NCBI GenBank assembly: GCA_030679955.1
Contig: JAUXSF010000032.1
Coordinates: 1-56,445, forward strand
Reading direction: 5' to 3'
DNA: 56,445 nucleotides
Origin: Chlamydiales bacterium
GTDB taxonomy: Bacteria > Chlamydiota > Chlamydiia > Chlamydiales > JAJFMA01
The notes beneath the pieces were generated by a model that worked only from the letters and a program-made list of their open reading frames with translations, was not told where the DNA came from and made no database searches. This document shows, one piece after another, positions 34,616-43,335 of this stretch (its first letter is position 1; each line of letters begins with the position of its first letter). Both the position numbers and the translations under genes were made by a program.

Positions 34616-35494
34616 TTAATTAGGGGAGTTCTGTTTGTGTTGCGTCAGATACTCGTCCAAAGCTTCCTGCCAGGGTCTTGGGGAACGTCCCAATAGACTC
34701 TCTATCTTCAGTGTGCATAAGCTTGAATATGCAGGCCTTTCGGCCGCTGTGACATACTCTGAAGTAGAGATCGGATCTATTCGCTGAGTTACCAACGGAT
34801 ATCCTAATTTTTGAGCTTGTTGTTGAATGGCTAGCGCAAACTGGTGCCTCGAGGTTTCCTCTGAGTTAGCGAAGTGAAATACGCCCTCTTCATCCATTAT
34901 GTCTAGAGCTGCCTCAACTAAATCTTGGCAGTAGGTAGGTCGTGCTTTCTGATCGCTGACCACACGCAGAGTTTCTTTTTCCTGCATCAAGCGAAGCATG
35001 GTGTTGACGAAGTTCTTTCCGGGGAAGCCAAAAAGCCATGAAGTCCGGATAATACAAGCTTCTGGGAATTCGTCTAGAACCTTCATTTCTCCAGCCATTT
35101 TGCTTGCGCCATAGGCTCCGACGGGTGAACAACGGTGTTCTTCGTCATAGGGGATACCTTTGCTGCGTCCATCAAAGACAAAGTCAGTGGAGATATGGAT
35201 CAGTCGCGCTTGGTGGCGTCTTGCGGCGATAGCCAGGTTGTGGGGGCCCATGGCATTGATTACATAAGCTGCCTTTAGATCTGCCTCTGCACCATCGACA
35301 TCGGTATATGCCGCACAATTGATAATGTGGGAGATTCTATTTGTCCTCATGAACTCGGAGACTGCAGTTAACTGAGTAATATCCACATCATTGCGATCTG
35401 TTGCAATATAGGGGATGTTACGGGAAGTTAATGTCCGTACAAAATGAGAGCCGAGCATACCGGCTGCGCCGCATACCCACAGTTTTTTATCCAT
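34616..35494 (-). CDS. rfbD: dTDP-4-dehydrorhamnose reductase-like (RmlD) SDR protein
   Basis: 292 aa. An ATG at 35521 is possible, but ATG 35494 has AGGGG 5 nt upstream. Extended short-chain dehydrogenase: Rossmann CGAAGMLGSHFV, INCAAYTDVDGAEAD and ISTDFVFDG, catalytic YGASKMAGE, and PTYCQDLVEA typical of RmlD. In most bacteria it makes dTDP-L-rhamnose; the rmlA, B and C genes are not in this window, and some relatives serve other sugars, so the substrate is uncertain. Confidence 0.85.
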   Translation of the reverse strand: MDKKLWVCGAAGMLGSHFVRTLTSRNIPYIATDRNDVDITQLTAVSEFMRTNRISHIINCAAYTDVDGAEADLKAAYVINAMGPHNLAIAARRHQARLIHISTDFVFDGRSKGIPYDEEHRCSPVGAYGASKMAGEMKVLDEFPEACIIRTSWLFGFPGKNFVNTMLRLMQEKETLRVVSDQKARPTYCQDLVEAALDIMDEEGVFHFANSEETSRHQFALAIQQQAQKLGYPLVTQRIDPISTSEYVTAAERPAYSSLCTLKIESLLGRSPRPWQEALDEYLTQHKQNSPN

Positions 35495-35624
35495 TTTTTC
35501 CCCTGATTGATGGTTTGCCATTCAATAAAAATTTAGGCGAGAAGGCATCTTAGAATGATCTGGAGCATTTGTCAATAGCACAAACAGACGGCGATAAGAT
35601 CGAGGGGGAATAGAAAATTAAATG

Positions 35625-35708
35625 CAAAGGCGCAGAGGCGAGAAGAGGGAAAATTTAAATCATTATCTTCCAAAACCCAAAGTATATTTCTTCGCGTCTC
35701 TGCGCCTT
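35625..35708. repeat. GCAAAGGCGCAGAGGCG repeat hairpin (family C)
   Basis: GGCGCAGAGGCGAGAAG near 35629-35645 pairs with CTTCGCGTCTCTGCGCC near 35690-35706, with an A/T-rich loop of about 45 nt. It lies downstream of the small membrane protein gene (stop 35728). Confidence 0.65.
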
Positions 35709-35727
35709 GTTAATTCCTTTAGACGAA

Positions 35728-36081
35728 TCAACGCAGTCCGGGGCTTGGTTTGAAAACTGTAACGGTGTAGGCGGCTGCGAGGCCTATTGCTATAGCTACA
35801 GCCACTAAGGGACCTGCTACAGCGGTGATGACCTCAAGGAAAATGATATAGCCAACAGTAAAAGCAGCTATAGCCGCATGTTCAAGAATGGCAGCAGTCC
35901 ATGTTGGTTGAACTCTAAGGCTTTTGTTTTCTTCAGTAGCATCGAAGCATTTCTTAACCACGTAGGCTGCGGTGAGAGCAAGGCCAGCAATAACGGTTAT
36001 TCCGATCGCTTGATCGACAGGAGTGCTGTTTTCACATGCCTTACAGGGGATATCTTGATTTGTGATATTTGGAATTGTCAT
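35728..36081 (-). CDS. Small membrane protein, possible inclusion-membrane-type
   Basis: 117 aa. A short Cys-containing N-terminus (NQDIPCKACENS) precedes a span near residues 25-43, a charged loop, and a long bilobed hydrophobic stretch near 64-111 (AAIAAFTVGYIIFLEVITAV, then VAVAIAIGLAAAYTV). Bilobed hydrophobic domains of this sort mark chlamydial Inc proteins inserted in the vacuole membrane by the type III system; many other small membrane proteins look alike. Single gene, bordered by a repeat hairpin downstream. Confidence 0.6.
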   Translation of the reverse strand: MTIPNITNQDIPCKACENSTPVDQAIGITVIAGLALTAAYVVKKCFDATEENKSLRVQPTWTAAILEHAAIAAFTVGYIIFLEVITAVAGPLVAVAIAIGLAAAYTVTVFKPSPGLR

Positions 36082-36147
36082 GTGGGAGTCCTCATTAGAT
36101 TTGCCTACATATAGGGTAGTCGAGAAATTTTAAGATTCTATTAAGGC

Positions 36148-36176
36148 TTGACTTTTGGAGGGCGTACAGGTTATCA
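36148..36176 (+). promoter_or_regulatory. Promoter of the rpe-efp-accB-accC genes
   Basis: TTGACT (36148-36153), a 17-nt spacer and TTATCA (36171-36176), about 30 nt before the rpe ATG. A strong -35 and moderate -10. Confidence 0.55.
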
Positions 36177-36206
36177 CATTGCCGTAAAACCATCTTTTGG
36201 ACAGAA

Positions 36207-36962
36207 ATGAAGAAGAATCAGATCACCATTTCCCCCTCTATGTTGTCCAGCGACTTCGGTTATTTGGCTGATGAAGCGCGTCGTGTTGCTGACTCTGGTG
36301 CAGACAGTTTGCATATTGATGTGATGGACGGTCATTTCGTGCCTAATCTAACCGTTGGACACCAGATCGTAGCGGCGATTAACCGAGCGACTGATCTTTT
36401 CTTGGATGTGCATATTATGGTGTACAATCCTTATTCTTACGTTGAAAAAATGGTTGAAGCGGGCGCGAATCGTGTGACTTTCCATTTTGAAGCTACGGAA
36501 GATGTTGAAGACACTCTTACCTATATCCGTCGTTGTAACGCTCAAGCGGGTTTAGCTTTTTGTCCTGAAACATCCGAATCATTGGTGCTGAAGTTTTTGG
36601 ATAAGGTCGACTTAATCCTCTTAATGACCGTGAACCCAGGTTTCGGTGGCCAATCCTTTATGAAAGATGTGGTCGAGAAAGTTCAATTTGTTCGTGATAT
36701 TTGCGATAAACTGAACATACGAGCTGGTGGCGTTACTCCAGATAACGAAAAAGACATCGCTACGATGCCTCCGTTAGAAATCCAAGTGGATGGCGGGATT
36801 AACATCGAAACTGCACGCGAGTGCGCTCTTGCCGGAGCGACGAATTTTGTTGCGGGAACGAGCTTGTTTTCTGCTCCTGATTTGGCCACAGCAATTAGCG
36901 AGCTACGTCGCTCTGCCATGGAAGGAATGGCAGAGAGAAAGAAACAACGTCCTCGCGTATAA
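36207..36962 (+). CDS. rpe: Ribulose-phosphate 3-epimerase
   Basis: 251 aa, slightly longer than usual because of a basic C-terminal tail (MAERKKQRPRV). TIM-barrel motifs with metal ligands: ISPSMLSSDFGYL, HIDVMDGHFVPN, HIMVYNP, MTVNPGFGGQSF and VDGGINIET. It interconverts ribulose-5-P and xylulose-5-P in the pentose phosphate pathway. First of four co-directed genes that match CT121-CT124. Confidence 0.95.
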   Translation: MKKNQITISPSMLSSDFGYLADEARRVADSGADSLHIDVMDGHFVPNLTVGHQIVAAINRATDLFLDVHIMVYNPYSYVEKMVEAGANRVTFHFEATEDVEDTLTYIRRCNAQAGLAFCPETSESLVLKFLDKVDLILLMTVNPGFGGQSFMKDVVEKVQFVRDICDKLNIRAGGVTPDNEKDIATMPPLEIQVDGGINIETARECALAGATNFVAGTSLFSAPDLATAISELRRSAMEGMAERKKQRPRV

Positions 36963-37011
36963 AGTGCAAACTTGGCAATATGGAACTTCCTAACGACAAC
37001 GAAGTGGGACT

Positions 37012-37560
37012 ATGACGACAACTAATCAGATATCGCCAGGAATGGTTCTAAATATCGCCGGTAAGCTTTACCGCGTCGAGTCAAGCGTTCGTGTTACCGT
37101 TCCCAAAGGGACACCATTCATCAAGACTAAGCTGAAGGACATGGCTTCAGGCAAGGTCAGCGAGCGTAATTTTAAGCTTAACCAAGCCATTACAGATGTT
37201 GCTCTAGAAGAGCGTAGCCTTGAGTTTCTTTACCTCGAAGGTAAGAATTATCTATTCCTAGACCTTAGTAATTTAGAGCAGGTTCTCGTTCCTCCTGATG
37301 TTGTTAGCAATAATGCGCAATATCTTAAGGAAGGTGTACAACTTAAAGCCTCCTTTTACGGCGAAACCGTATTCACAGTAGAGCTACCGCAGTTCCTGGA
37401 AATTATGGTTACGAAGACAGAAGGTGGTGAGGGCGGTGCTGCTGGCAGCAAGACAGCCATCTTGGAAACCGGAGCTCGCATTGACGTTCCACCGTTTGTG
37501 GAGTCAGGAGATATCATCAAGGTCGACACAAAGACCGACGAATATATTCAACGAGTTTAA
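37012..37560 (+). CDS. efp: Translation elongation factor P
   Basis: 182 aa with the three beta-barrel domains. The tip loop reads VTVPKGTPFIKTKL, with K32 at the position modified in other EF-Ps; it lacks the usual PGKG form. C-terminal PPFVESGDIIKVDTKTDEYIQRV is typical. It relieves stalling at polyproline. Chlamydiae have two efp genes; position beside accB matches the CT122 copy. ATG 37012. Confidence 0.94.
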   Translation: MTTTNQISPGMVLNIAGKLYRVESSVRVTVPKGTPFIKTKLKDMASGKVSERNFKLNQAITDVALEERSLEFLYLEGKNYLFLDLSNLEQVLVPPDVVSNNAQYLKEGVQLKASFYGETVFTVELPQFLEIMVTKTEGGEGGAAGSKTAILETGARIDVPPFVESGDIIKVDTKTDEYIQRV

Positions 37561-37592
37561 CACTAAACAATTGTCATTGGGAGTCTGTAAGA

Positions 37593-38123
37593 TTGGAGCC
37601 GAAGCAGATAAAGGACCTGATGGCGGCAATGGGCCGCACAGGGATGAAGCGTTTGGTGATAAAGCGAGAAGGCTTCGAGCTAGAACTCGAAAGGGAAATC
37701 CTTGGCGAAGCTGGTCGTTTTAATGATCAATTACTAGACCCCTCCGAAGATAACCCGATGCGCAGCGATATAGAGCTTCACCGCTCTCAAGCGTTTGTGC
37801 GCCGTCCTGTACGCTATACAGATGGCTCAGAGGCTGGTCCAGCAGTTAATGGCAAAATTCATGCTGTGGCTGAAGAGCTCAGTGATGACTTTATTACCTC
37901 TCCAATGGTTGGAACATTCTACACTGGATCCGCACCGGAAGATCCGCCTTTTGTTAAGGTTGGAGACCAAGTAGAAGCGAACACCATCGTATGTATCATA
38001 GAAGCCATGAAGGTTATGAACGAAGTTAAAGCCGGCGTGAAAGGCGTTGTCGCCGAAGTAATGACGGATAACGGACAACCTATTGAATTCGGAACCAAGC
38101 TATTTCGCATTAACACTGATTAA
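37593..38123 (+). CDS. accB: Biotin carboxyl carrier protein of acetyl-CoA carboxylase
   Basis: 176 aa from a TTG start (TTG GAG CCG AAG) behind GGGAG; no ATG fits until M13. A linker of about 70 residues leads to the biotinyl domain with the target lysine in IEAMKVMNEV and a C-terminal GTKLFRINTD. Carries CO2 to the transcarboxylase in fatty acid synthesis. It is followed by accC after 2 nt. Confidence 0.93.
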   Translation: MEPKQIKDLMAAMGRTGMKRLVIKREGFELELEREILGEAGRFNDQLLDPSEDNPMRSDIELHRSQAFVRRPVRYTDGSEAGPAVNGKIHAVAEELSDDFITSPMVGTFYTGSAPEDPPFVKVGDQVEANTIVCIIEAMKVMNEVKAGVKGVVAEVMTDNGQPIEFGTKLFRINTD

Positions 38124-38125
38124 TC

Positions 38126-39517
38126 ATGCAAAAAGTTCTTATTGCTAATCGCGGCGAAATTGCCGTTAGAATTATTCGTGCCTGCCATGACCTCGGCCTG
38201 CAGACTGTGGCTATATACTCCCAGGCTGATGCTGAAGCACTGCATGTGCTTCACGCGGATGAAGCTGTTTGTGTGGGCGAACCTCCTGCCGGTAAGTCAT
38301 ACCTCAGGGTACCGAATATTCTTTCTGCTTGTGAGATCACTGGTGCTGATGCCATACACCCAGGCTATGGCTTTTTAGCTGAGAATGCTAATTTTGCATC
38401 CATCTGTGAAAGCTGTGGTATCAATTTCATTGGACCATCGCCAAAATCCATTTCGGATTTGGGAGACAAGGCTCGCGCCAAGGAAACAGCTAAGAGTGTA
38501 AACTGTCCGACCATTCCTGGTTCAGACGGTATTGTAGAAACACTTGAAGAAGCTATGCATGTCGCTGAGCAGATGGGATATCCCATCTTCATCAAAGCGG
38601 TAGCCGGTGGCGGTGGTAAGGGCATACGTATTGCCTATAGTCCCGACGAGTTTAAGCGCCTATTTTCTGCTGCACGCGCAGAAGCTGAAGTAAGCTTCGG
38701 CAATCCGAACGTCTATCTTGAACGAATGATCATGACGCCGCGTCACATCGAGGTGCAAATTCTTGGTGACAAGTTTGGCAACTATATTCATTTGGGTGAA
38801 CGCGATTGCACGATCCAACGTCGCAGGCAGAAACTGATTGAAGAGGCACCAAGCCCCGTATTGGCGCCGCATTTACGCGATCAAATGGGCCAGGCAGCTA
38901 TCCGCATCGCCAAAGCTGCAGGGTACTATTCTGCTGGCACCGTGGAGTTCCTGCTGGATAGCGAGCAAAACTTCTATTTCATGGAAGTTAATACGCGCAT
39001 CCAAGTAGAGCATACTGTTTCCGAAGAGTTGACTGGCATCGACCTCGTTCGCGAGCAGCTACGCGTCGCCATGGGCGAAAAGCTTAATGTCGTTCAGGAA
39101 GATATCGACTTTCGTGGGCATGTCATCCAGTTCCGTATTAATGCTGAAAATCCCTCACAAAACTTCGCCCCCTCACCTGGACGTTTAGAGTATTATTTGC
39201 CCCCAGGCGGGCCGCATGTTCGCGTTGATAGCGCTTGCTACAGCGGCTACCATATTCCACCCAATTATGACTCGATGATTGCTAAGCTTATTGTTACTGG
39301 CCGGGATCGTGAAGAAGCGATTCGTGTTGGCAAAAGAGCTTTGCGTGAGTTCCACATCGGTGGTGTGCATTCGACTATAGGTTTCCACCTTCATATGCTT
39401 GAGGATCCTAACTTCATTAGCGGTCAGTACGACCTAGCTTATGTGGATAGCCTTATAAGCGAAGGCGCCTCTTTTGACGGCGTCAAAAAAGAGCAGACCA
39501 CTCCCAGCGAGCTGTAA
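38126..39517 (+). CDS. accC: Biotin carboxylase, acetyl-CoA carboxylase subunit
   Basis: 463 aa, standard length with a short extra tail (KKEQTTPSEL). ATP-grasp motifs: KVLIANRGEIAVRIIRACHD, the Gly-rich loop AVAGGGGKGIRIAY, RDCTIQRRRQKLIEEAPSP and MEVNTRIQVEHTVSE. It carboxylates the biotin of AccB at the cost of ATP. In Chlamydia rplM comes next; here palindromic DNA and a LOG protein follow. Confidence 0.96.
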   Translation: MQKVLIANRGEIAVRIIRACHDLGLQTVAIYSQADAEALHVLHADEAVCVGEPPAGKSYLRVPNILSACEITGADAIHPGYGFLAENANFASICESCGINFIGPSPKSISDLGDKARAKETAKSVNCPTIPGSDGIVETLEEAMHVAEQMGYPIFIKAVAGGGGKGIRIAYSPDEFKRLFSAARAEAEVSFGNPNVYLERMIMTPRHIEVQILGDKFGNYIHLGERDCTIQRRRQKLIEEAPSPVLAPHLRDQMGQAAIRIAKAAGYYSAGTVEFLLDSEQNFYFMEVNTRIQVEHTVSEELTGIDLVREQLRVAMGEKLNVVQEDIDFRGHVIQFRINAENPSQNFAPSPGRLEYYLPPGGPHVRVDSACYSGYHIPPNYDSMIAKLIVTGRDREEAIRVGKRALREFHIGGVHSTIGFHLHMLEDPNFISGQYDLAYVDSLISEGASFDGVKKEQTTPSEL

Positions 39518-39521
39518 GAAT

Positions 39522-39568
39522 TTACCAGGCCTCTCTCCTCGCTGTGCTCGTTTCTTCCGCTTGGGTAT
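39522..39568. repeat. Family A palindrome, partial copy
   Basis: TTACCAGGCCTC, then CCTCGCTGTGCTCG, then CTTGGGTAT: the same modules as the centre of 15889-16011, more degenerate and without the outer arms. Just after the accC stop codon. Confidence 0.55.
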
Positions 39569-39584
39569 TTCTTCTAACTAATCT

Positions 39585-39766
39585 TAACCGACGAAGTCGG
39601 GATACATGTAGCCACATGCGTGAGCGTGTGGAATAGATTTATCAGGAGATTGAGCTGTGTTAACGGTGACAGAACTCCCTGTCGCCGTATTCCTGGCTAA
39701 TTATTTATCGGTACATATTACACGCTCACGCGTGTGGCTATATGCTATCCCGACTTCGTCGGTTAA
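39585..39766. repeat. Large nested palindrome, family B (copy 2)
   Basis: Outer arms of about 45 nt: TTAACCGACGAAGTCGGGAT through ATGTAGCCACATGCGTGAGC (39585-39632), and the reverse near 39720-39766. Inner palindrome: ACGGTGACAG (39663-39672) and CTGTCGCCGT (39679-39688). Lies between convergent accC and the LOG gene. ATGTAGCCACA is shared with 2068-2084. It carries frames of about 70 codons that are by-products of the repeat. Confidence 0.7.
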
Positions 39767-39816
39767 AAATCACGGTAATTACCTCCATAGATCCATTAAG
39801 ATCCACCTCTTCATAA

Positions 39817-39930
39817 AAAAACGTCAGACACTGGGCGAAACCCAGCATCTGACGGAGGTTGTCTATGGCTCTTAAAAACGTCAGACACTGGGCGAAACCC
39901 AGCATCTGACGGAGGTTGTCTATGGCTCTT
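39817..39930 (-). terminator. Tandem duplicated terminator hairpin (2 x 57 bp)
   Basis: Two identical 57-bp units, 39817-39873 and 39874-39930. Each carries the stem CGTCAGATGCTGGG / CCCAGTGTCTGACG (minus-strand reading, loop TTTCG), followed by TTTTT; seven T residues follow the distal unit. These are good intrinsic terminators for the minus-strand LOG gene, about 135 nt from its stop. On the plus strand each unit ends in GGAGG and ATGGCTCT, which looks like a start site but opens only 14 and 17 codons. Confidence 0.75.
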
Positions 39931-40065
39931 TATTTTCTTTCCACTGGTGACTATATAACAAACATAATTAATTAATCAATTCTTTTGTTATTAAAATGAC
40001 AAATTAATTCAATTATCTAGGTAATTGAATTAAAAAATACAGTAAATTAGTGTGAAAGAGTCAGT

Positions 40066-40752
40066 TTAGAAGTTCAGATCTGTTTGATCTGAGCGATAGT
40101 GCAGTTCAATTCCATCAGCAACCTCTTTGGGGTCGTCTGTGAAGCGCAGTAAGTGCAGATCTTCTTCGTAGATACAACCCATCTTAACGACTGTGTTACG
40201 AATCCAATCAAAGAGTCCCGCCCAGTAGCTGGTTCCCATGAGATAGATGGGGAATTTGCGAATTTTATTAGTCTGAATTAGGGTTAGGGCCTCGAAGAGT
40301 TCATCCATAGTGCCGAAGCCCCCTGGTAGGAAGACGAAGCCTTGTGCGTAGCGAATGAACATCACTTTGCGAACAAAGAAGTAGCGAAACTGTAGGCGAT
40401 ATCTAGGATCAATAAAAGCGTTTGAGGACTCCTCAAAAGGTAGATCGATGGCCAAGCCACAGGAGGCGCCCTTCATCGATTGTGCGCCTTTATTAGCCGC
40501 TTCCATAAGGCCGGGTCCGCCGCCGGTGATAATAGCGAATCCGCGCTGTGACACTTGCTGCGCGACTTCTATACCCATTTGGTAGTAGGGGTTGTCAGGA
40601 GGTAGCCGAGCTGAACCGAATATAGAGACAGAAGGCCCTAGGTTGGTCATAGTTTCAAAGCCATCGACAAATTCCGAAATGATACGGAAGACACGCCAGG
40701 CATCCTTGGCAAAGATATGTGGAACCTCTTCGGGCAGTGGAATCTTACTCAT
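40066..40752 (-). CDS. LOG-family protein (TIGR00730 Rossmann fold)
   Basis: 228 aa. The motif FLPGGFGTMDELFE and the upstream ITGGGPGLMEAANKGA define the LOG group, once called lysine decarboxylase-like. Known members release free nucleobase cytokinins or cleave nucleoside monophosphates to ribose-5-P and a base. The bacterial role is probably nucleotide turnover. Divergent from ubiA. Two tandem terminators downstream. Confidence 0.88.
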   Translation of the reverse strand: MSKIPLPEEVPHIFAKDAWRVFRIISEFVDGFETMTNLGPSVSIFGSARLPPDNPYYQMGIEVAQQVSQRGFAIITGGGPGLMEAANKGAQSMKGASCGLAIDLPFEESSNAFIDPRYRLQFRYFFVRKVMFIRYAQGFVFLPGGFGTMDELFEALTLIQTNKIRKFPIYLMGTSYWAGLFDWIRNTVVKMGCIYEEDLHLLRFTDDPKEVADGIELHYRSDQTDLNF

Positions 40753-40883
40753 GCAACCAATCCTTGTGTTTCGGCACTATATGAAAAAATTAATTAGGTG
40801 AGAAGTTATACTGATCTTCTCCTGTTTTTCCGTGATATCCGCGAGTAAATTTGTTACGATAGCACCCTCTTCAGGAGGGATTC

Positions 40884-41744
40884 ATGCGTTTGACGACTAT
40901 CAGCAAACTAGTGGTTTTGCCCAACACCTTGTTTGGCTTGCCGTGGTTGGTGATTAACATTTGTTTGGCCTTCTTAGACCCATTGATGCCGGCCAAGCAT
41001 TTGACCTTTGGTTTAGCTTTTTGGATTTTTCTTGCCTTTCTGTCTGCAAGGGTTGCGGGTATGAGTTTTAATCGACTAATTGATGTTGCTTACGACGCAA
41101 AAAATCCTCGGACCCAAGATCGCGGGTTGGTAACTGGCGAGCTAACCAAACAGCAGGTCCTTGGCCTAGCTTGGGGTGCTATTGGTGTTTTTTTTATAGC
41201 ATGCGGCGCTATCAACAAAGTCTGCTTGCTATTGGCGCCCGTAGCGGTGGCCATTTTGTGGGGCTATTCATATCTAAAGCGAGTCACACCGTGGTACCAC
41301 TTGATAATGGCTCTGAATCATGCATTGCTACCTATTTTTGTGTGGGCGGCATTGACAGGAGGGATTACCGTTGTAGCGGTCTATTTGGCACTGGCTGTTT
41401 TGATGCTAATTAGCTCGAACGATATCATTTACGGCATTCAAGACGTTGAGTTCGATCGGGAGCATGGCTTGCATAGTATGGCTACAGCTATTGGGCCACA
41501 GACATCTGTTTGGTTGGCACGTGCCTTTCAGGCGTTATTTATCACGCTTTTAGTAGACGTAGCTGCCCTTTTAGGCATGCCGTCAACGTTTTATTTCGGT
41601 ATCGCATTCGTTTCTGTCATTCTCATTTGTCTAAATCTTCAGTTAGATATTTCAGACCCACGAACCATTAACCGTTACATGTTTTGCAACAATACTTGGA
41701 CAGGTTTTGTTCTCATGGCGTTTACCCTTATGAGTGTATTATGA
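40884..41744 (+). CDS. ubiA: 4-hydroxybenzoate polyprenyltransferase-family (UbiA)
   Basis: 286 aa, eight or nine membrane spans. Both Asp-rich motifs are present: NRLIDVAYDAKN and DVEFDREHG, which hold the Mg-prenyl diphosphate. In C. trachomatis the matching gene is CT219, beside ubiX (CT220), and belongs to prenyl-quinone synthesis. AGGAGG is well placed before ATG 40884. Overlaps ubiX by 4 nt. Confidence 0.92.
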   Translation: MRLTTISKLVVLPNTLFGLPWLVINICLAFLDPLMPAKHLTFGLAFWIFLAFLSARVAGMSFNRLIDVAYDAKNPRTQDRGLVTGELTKQQVLGLAWGAIGVFFIACGAINKVCLLLAPVAVAILWGYSYLKRVTPWYHLIMALNHALLPIFVWAALTGGITVVAVYLALAVLMLISSNDIIYGIQDVEFDREHGLHSMATAIGPQTSVWLARAFQALFITLLVDVAALLGMPSTFYFGIAFVSVILICLNLQLDISDPRTINRYMFCNNTWTGFVLMAFTLMSVL

Positions 41745-42373
41745 AGCAGATCATTGTTGGTATTTCAGGTGCCTCGGGCATAATTTTGGGTTGGCGCGCA
41801 GTGGATGTGCTAACATCTCTTGGGCATACTGTGCATCTTGTGTTGTCGCGCGCGGCTCTTGTAACCGCCAACGAAGAAATGGGTCCTGAGTATGCCAGCA
41901 GTGAGAAATTTCTTAATCAGTTGCCAATAGATCAACGTCAATTTGTAAAATTGCACAAGATTGGTGACTTTACGGCTCCAATTGCCAGTGGGTCCTATCC
42001 TGTCGATGGTATGCTCATTATTCCATGCAGTATGGCTACCTTAGCTGGTGTTGCTCTTGGAATGGCTGACAACCTGTTGCGTCGTGCTGCTGATGTGACG
42101 CTTAAAGAGCGTCGGCGTTTAGTGATCGTTCCAAGAGAAGCTCCACTTTCTGAAATTCATCTCGATAATATGGTTCGTATCACACGCATGGGGGCTATTA
42201 TCATGCCTCCAGTGCCAGCGTGGTATACAAAACCGCAGTCATTGCGAGATATCGAAGATTTTATCGTCGGACGTTCGTTAGAGTTAATGGGCATAGATGC
42301 AAGCCTGTACCCCAAGTGGGGGGTAGAAGGGACACAAGAGACCATAGGGACGAAAGAGACGGTAGGGACATAA
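41741..42373 (+). CDS. ubiX: UbiX-type flavin prenyltransferase
   Basis: The frame opens at 41684, but ATG 41741 starts the family sequence MKQIIVGISGASGI and overlaps the ubiA TGA (ATGA), giving 210 aa. FMN-binding and prenyl-site phrases: GISGASGIILGWR, IIPCSMATLAGVALGMADNL and RRLVIVPREAPLSEIHLDNM. It makes the prenylated FMN cofactor for UbiD decarboxylases. The last 15 or so residues (EGTQETIGTKETVGT) are coded by one arm of the GGGAC repeat and are not part of the usual protein. Confidence 0.92.
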   Translation: MKQIIVGISGASGIILGWRAVDVLTSLGHTVHLVLSRAALVTANEEMGPEYASSEKFLNQLPIDQRQFVKLHKIGDFTAPIASGSYPVDGMLIIPCSMATLAGVALGMADNLLRRAADVTLKERRRLVIVPREAPLSEIHLDNMVRITRMGAIIMPPVPAWYTKPQSLRDIEDFIVGRSLELMGIDASLYPKWGVEGTQETIGTKETVGT

Positions 42374-42420
42374 CCTTTCTAAGTCCTGTCCCTATTGTCC
42401 CTTTCGTCCCTAAGGTCCCT
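42328..42420. repeat. GGGACGAAAG inverted repeat across two gene ends
   Basis: The left arm (42328-42370) carries AGGGAC, then TAGGGACGAAAGAGAC, then TAGGGACA; the right arm (42387-42420) is its near reverse complement. Only 16 nt separate them. The left arm codes the ubiX tail, the right arm the queG tail. The stop codons (42371-42373 and 42379-42381) lie in or next to the loop. It can serve as a bidirectional terminator. Confidence 0.75.
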
Positions 42421-43329
42421 TAACGAATCAAATGTAAGCTGCAGACCAACTATCCCGCGCCTTTTTAATGGCGATCCATTTAGTCCATCCGGATTTTGCT
42501 GGAAATTAAGCAGCGAAGATTGATTTAAGTAGGGCCCAAGACCTTTATGTGGTTGAAAATCTTCCGTCAATGAAAGGGGAGTTCGCACATTATGTGGGCA
42601 GGCATCCTGGCAAATATCGCATCCAAAGATATAGCCAGGATTTTTGCCTTGAAATTCGGCAGGAATCGCACCTTTTGATTCAATCAATAGATTTGAGAGG
42701 CATCGATTGGCATCGAGTTCATACGGTGAGACAAGCGCTTGCGTGGGGCAGGCATCGAGACATCGCGTGCAAGATCCACATCTGGCCAACCTTGGAGCTA
42801 TCGTTTCACCAGGAAGCTCTACGGTGGTTAATAGACCCGATAGCAAAGTAAAAGTTCCGAAGCGACGGTGTATGAGTAGTGTGTTTTTGCCAAACCACCC
42901 CAAGCCAGCCTGTACTGCTAACGCTTTTTCCAGGATCGGTTTGGAGTCGCTGAAACCGCGAGCGATTTCTCGCTGACCCATCTTTTCTTCTAGCCAAGCA
43001 ATGTACTTCTTTAGGCGGTTGCGGTGCACATTATGGTAGTCGCGTCCGCGAGCGTAAGAAGCGACAAGCCCCTGATCTGCGGAAAATGGAAGCTTTTCCT
43101 GCTTATAATAAGAGATGAAGATAATGGCGGATTTGGCTCCAGGCAAAAGGCGGTCTGGATAGCACCGCAGGTCATTTTCCATCCATTCAAGTTGAGCCTG
43201 ATGGCCTTTTGCTATCCATTTTTGGTACGCACGGATGTCGTCTTCAGGTATTTGGGCTTTGGTGACACCAACGTCATCCCACCCTAAAGACAATGCTTTT
43301 TCACGCAGCTCTTCGAACGAGATGCTCAT
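42379..43329 (-). CDS. queG: Epoxyqueuosine reductase
   Basis: 316 aa. Two [4Fe-4S] clusters of the ferredoxin type: CGSCTRCLDACPTQAL and FGCDICQDACPHN, plus the cobalamin-binding N-terminal fold. It reduces epoxyqueuosine to queuosine in tRNA, the last step of the pathway that queD (25592) helps begin. The final residues DLRDERDNRDRT come from the GGGAC repeat arm. Starts 6 nt after the YitT gene, so probably co-transcribed. Confidence 0.92.
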   Translation of the reverse strand: MSISFEELREKALSLGWDDVGVTKAQIPEDDIRAYQKWIAKGHQAQLEWMENDLRCYPDRLLPGAKSAIIFISYYKQEKLPFSADQGLVASYARGRDYHNVHRNRLKKYIAWLEEKMGQREIARGFSDSKPILEKALAVQAGLGWFGKNTLLIHRRFGTFTLLSGLLTTVELPGETIAPRLARCGSCTRCLDACPTQALVSPYELDANRCLSNLLIESKGAIPAEFQGKNPGYIFGCDICQDACPHNVRTPLSLTEDFQPHKGLGPYLNQSSLLNFQQNPDGLNGSPLKRRGIVGLQLTFDSLRDLRDERDNRDRT

Positions 43330-43335
43330 ATGATA

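Noticed and set aside
39657-39930. Small plus-strand ORFs starting at GGAGG-ATGGCTCT in the tandem repeat, and a 72-codon frame
   Set aside because: The frames are tied to the palindromes; the hairpins make better sense as minus-strand terminators.
39522-39930. CRISPR array
   Set aside because: Only two tandem units without unique spacers; each is a hairpin terminator. No cas genes seen.
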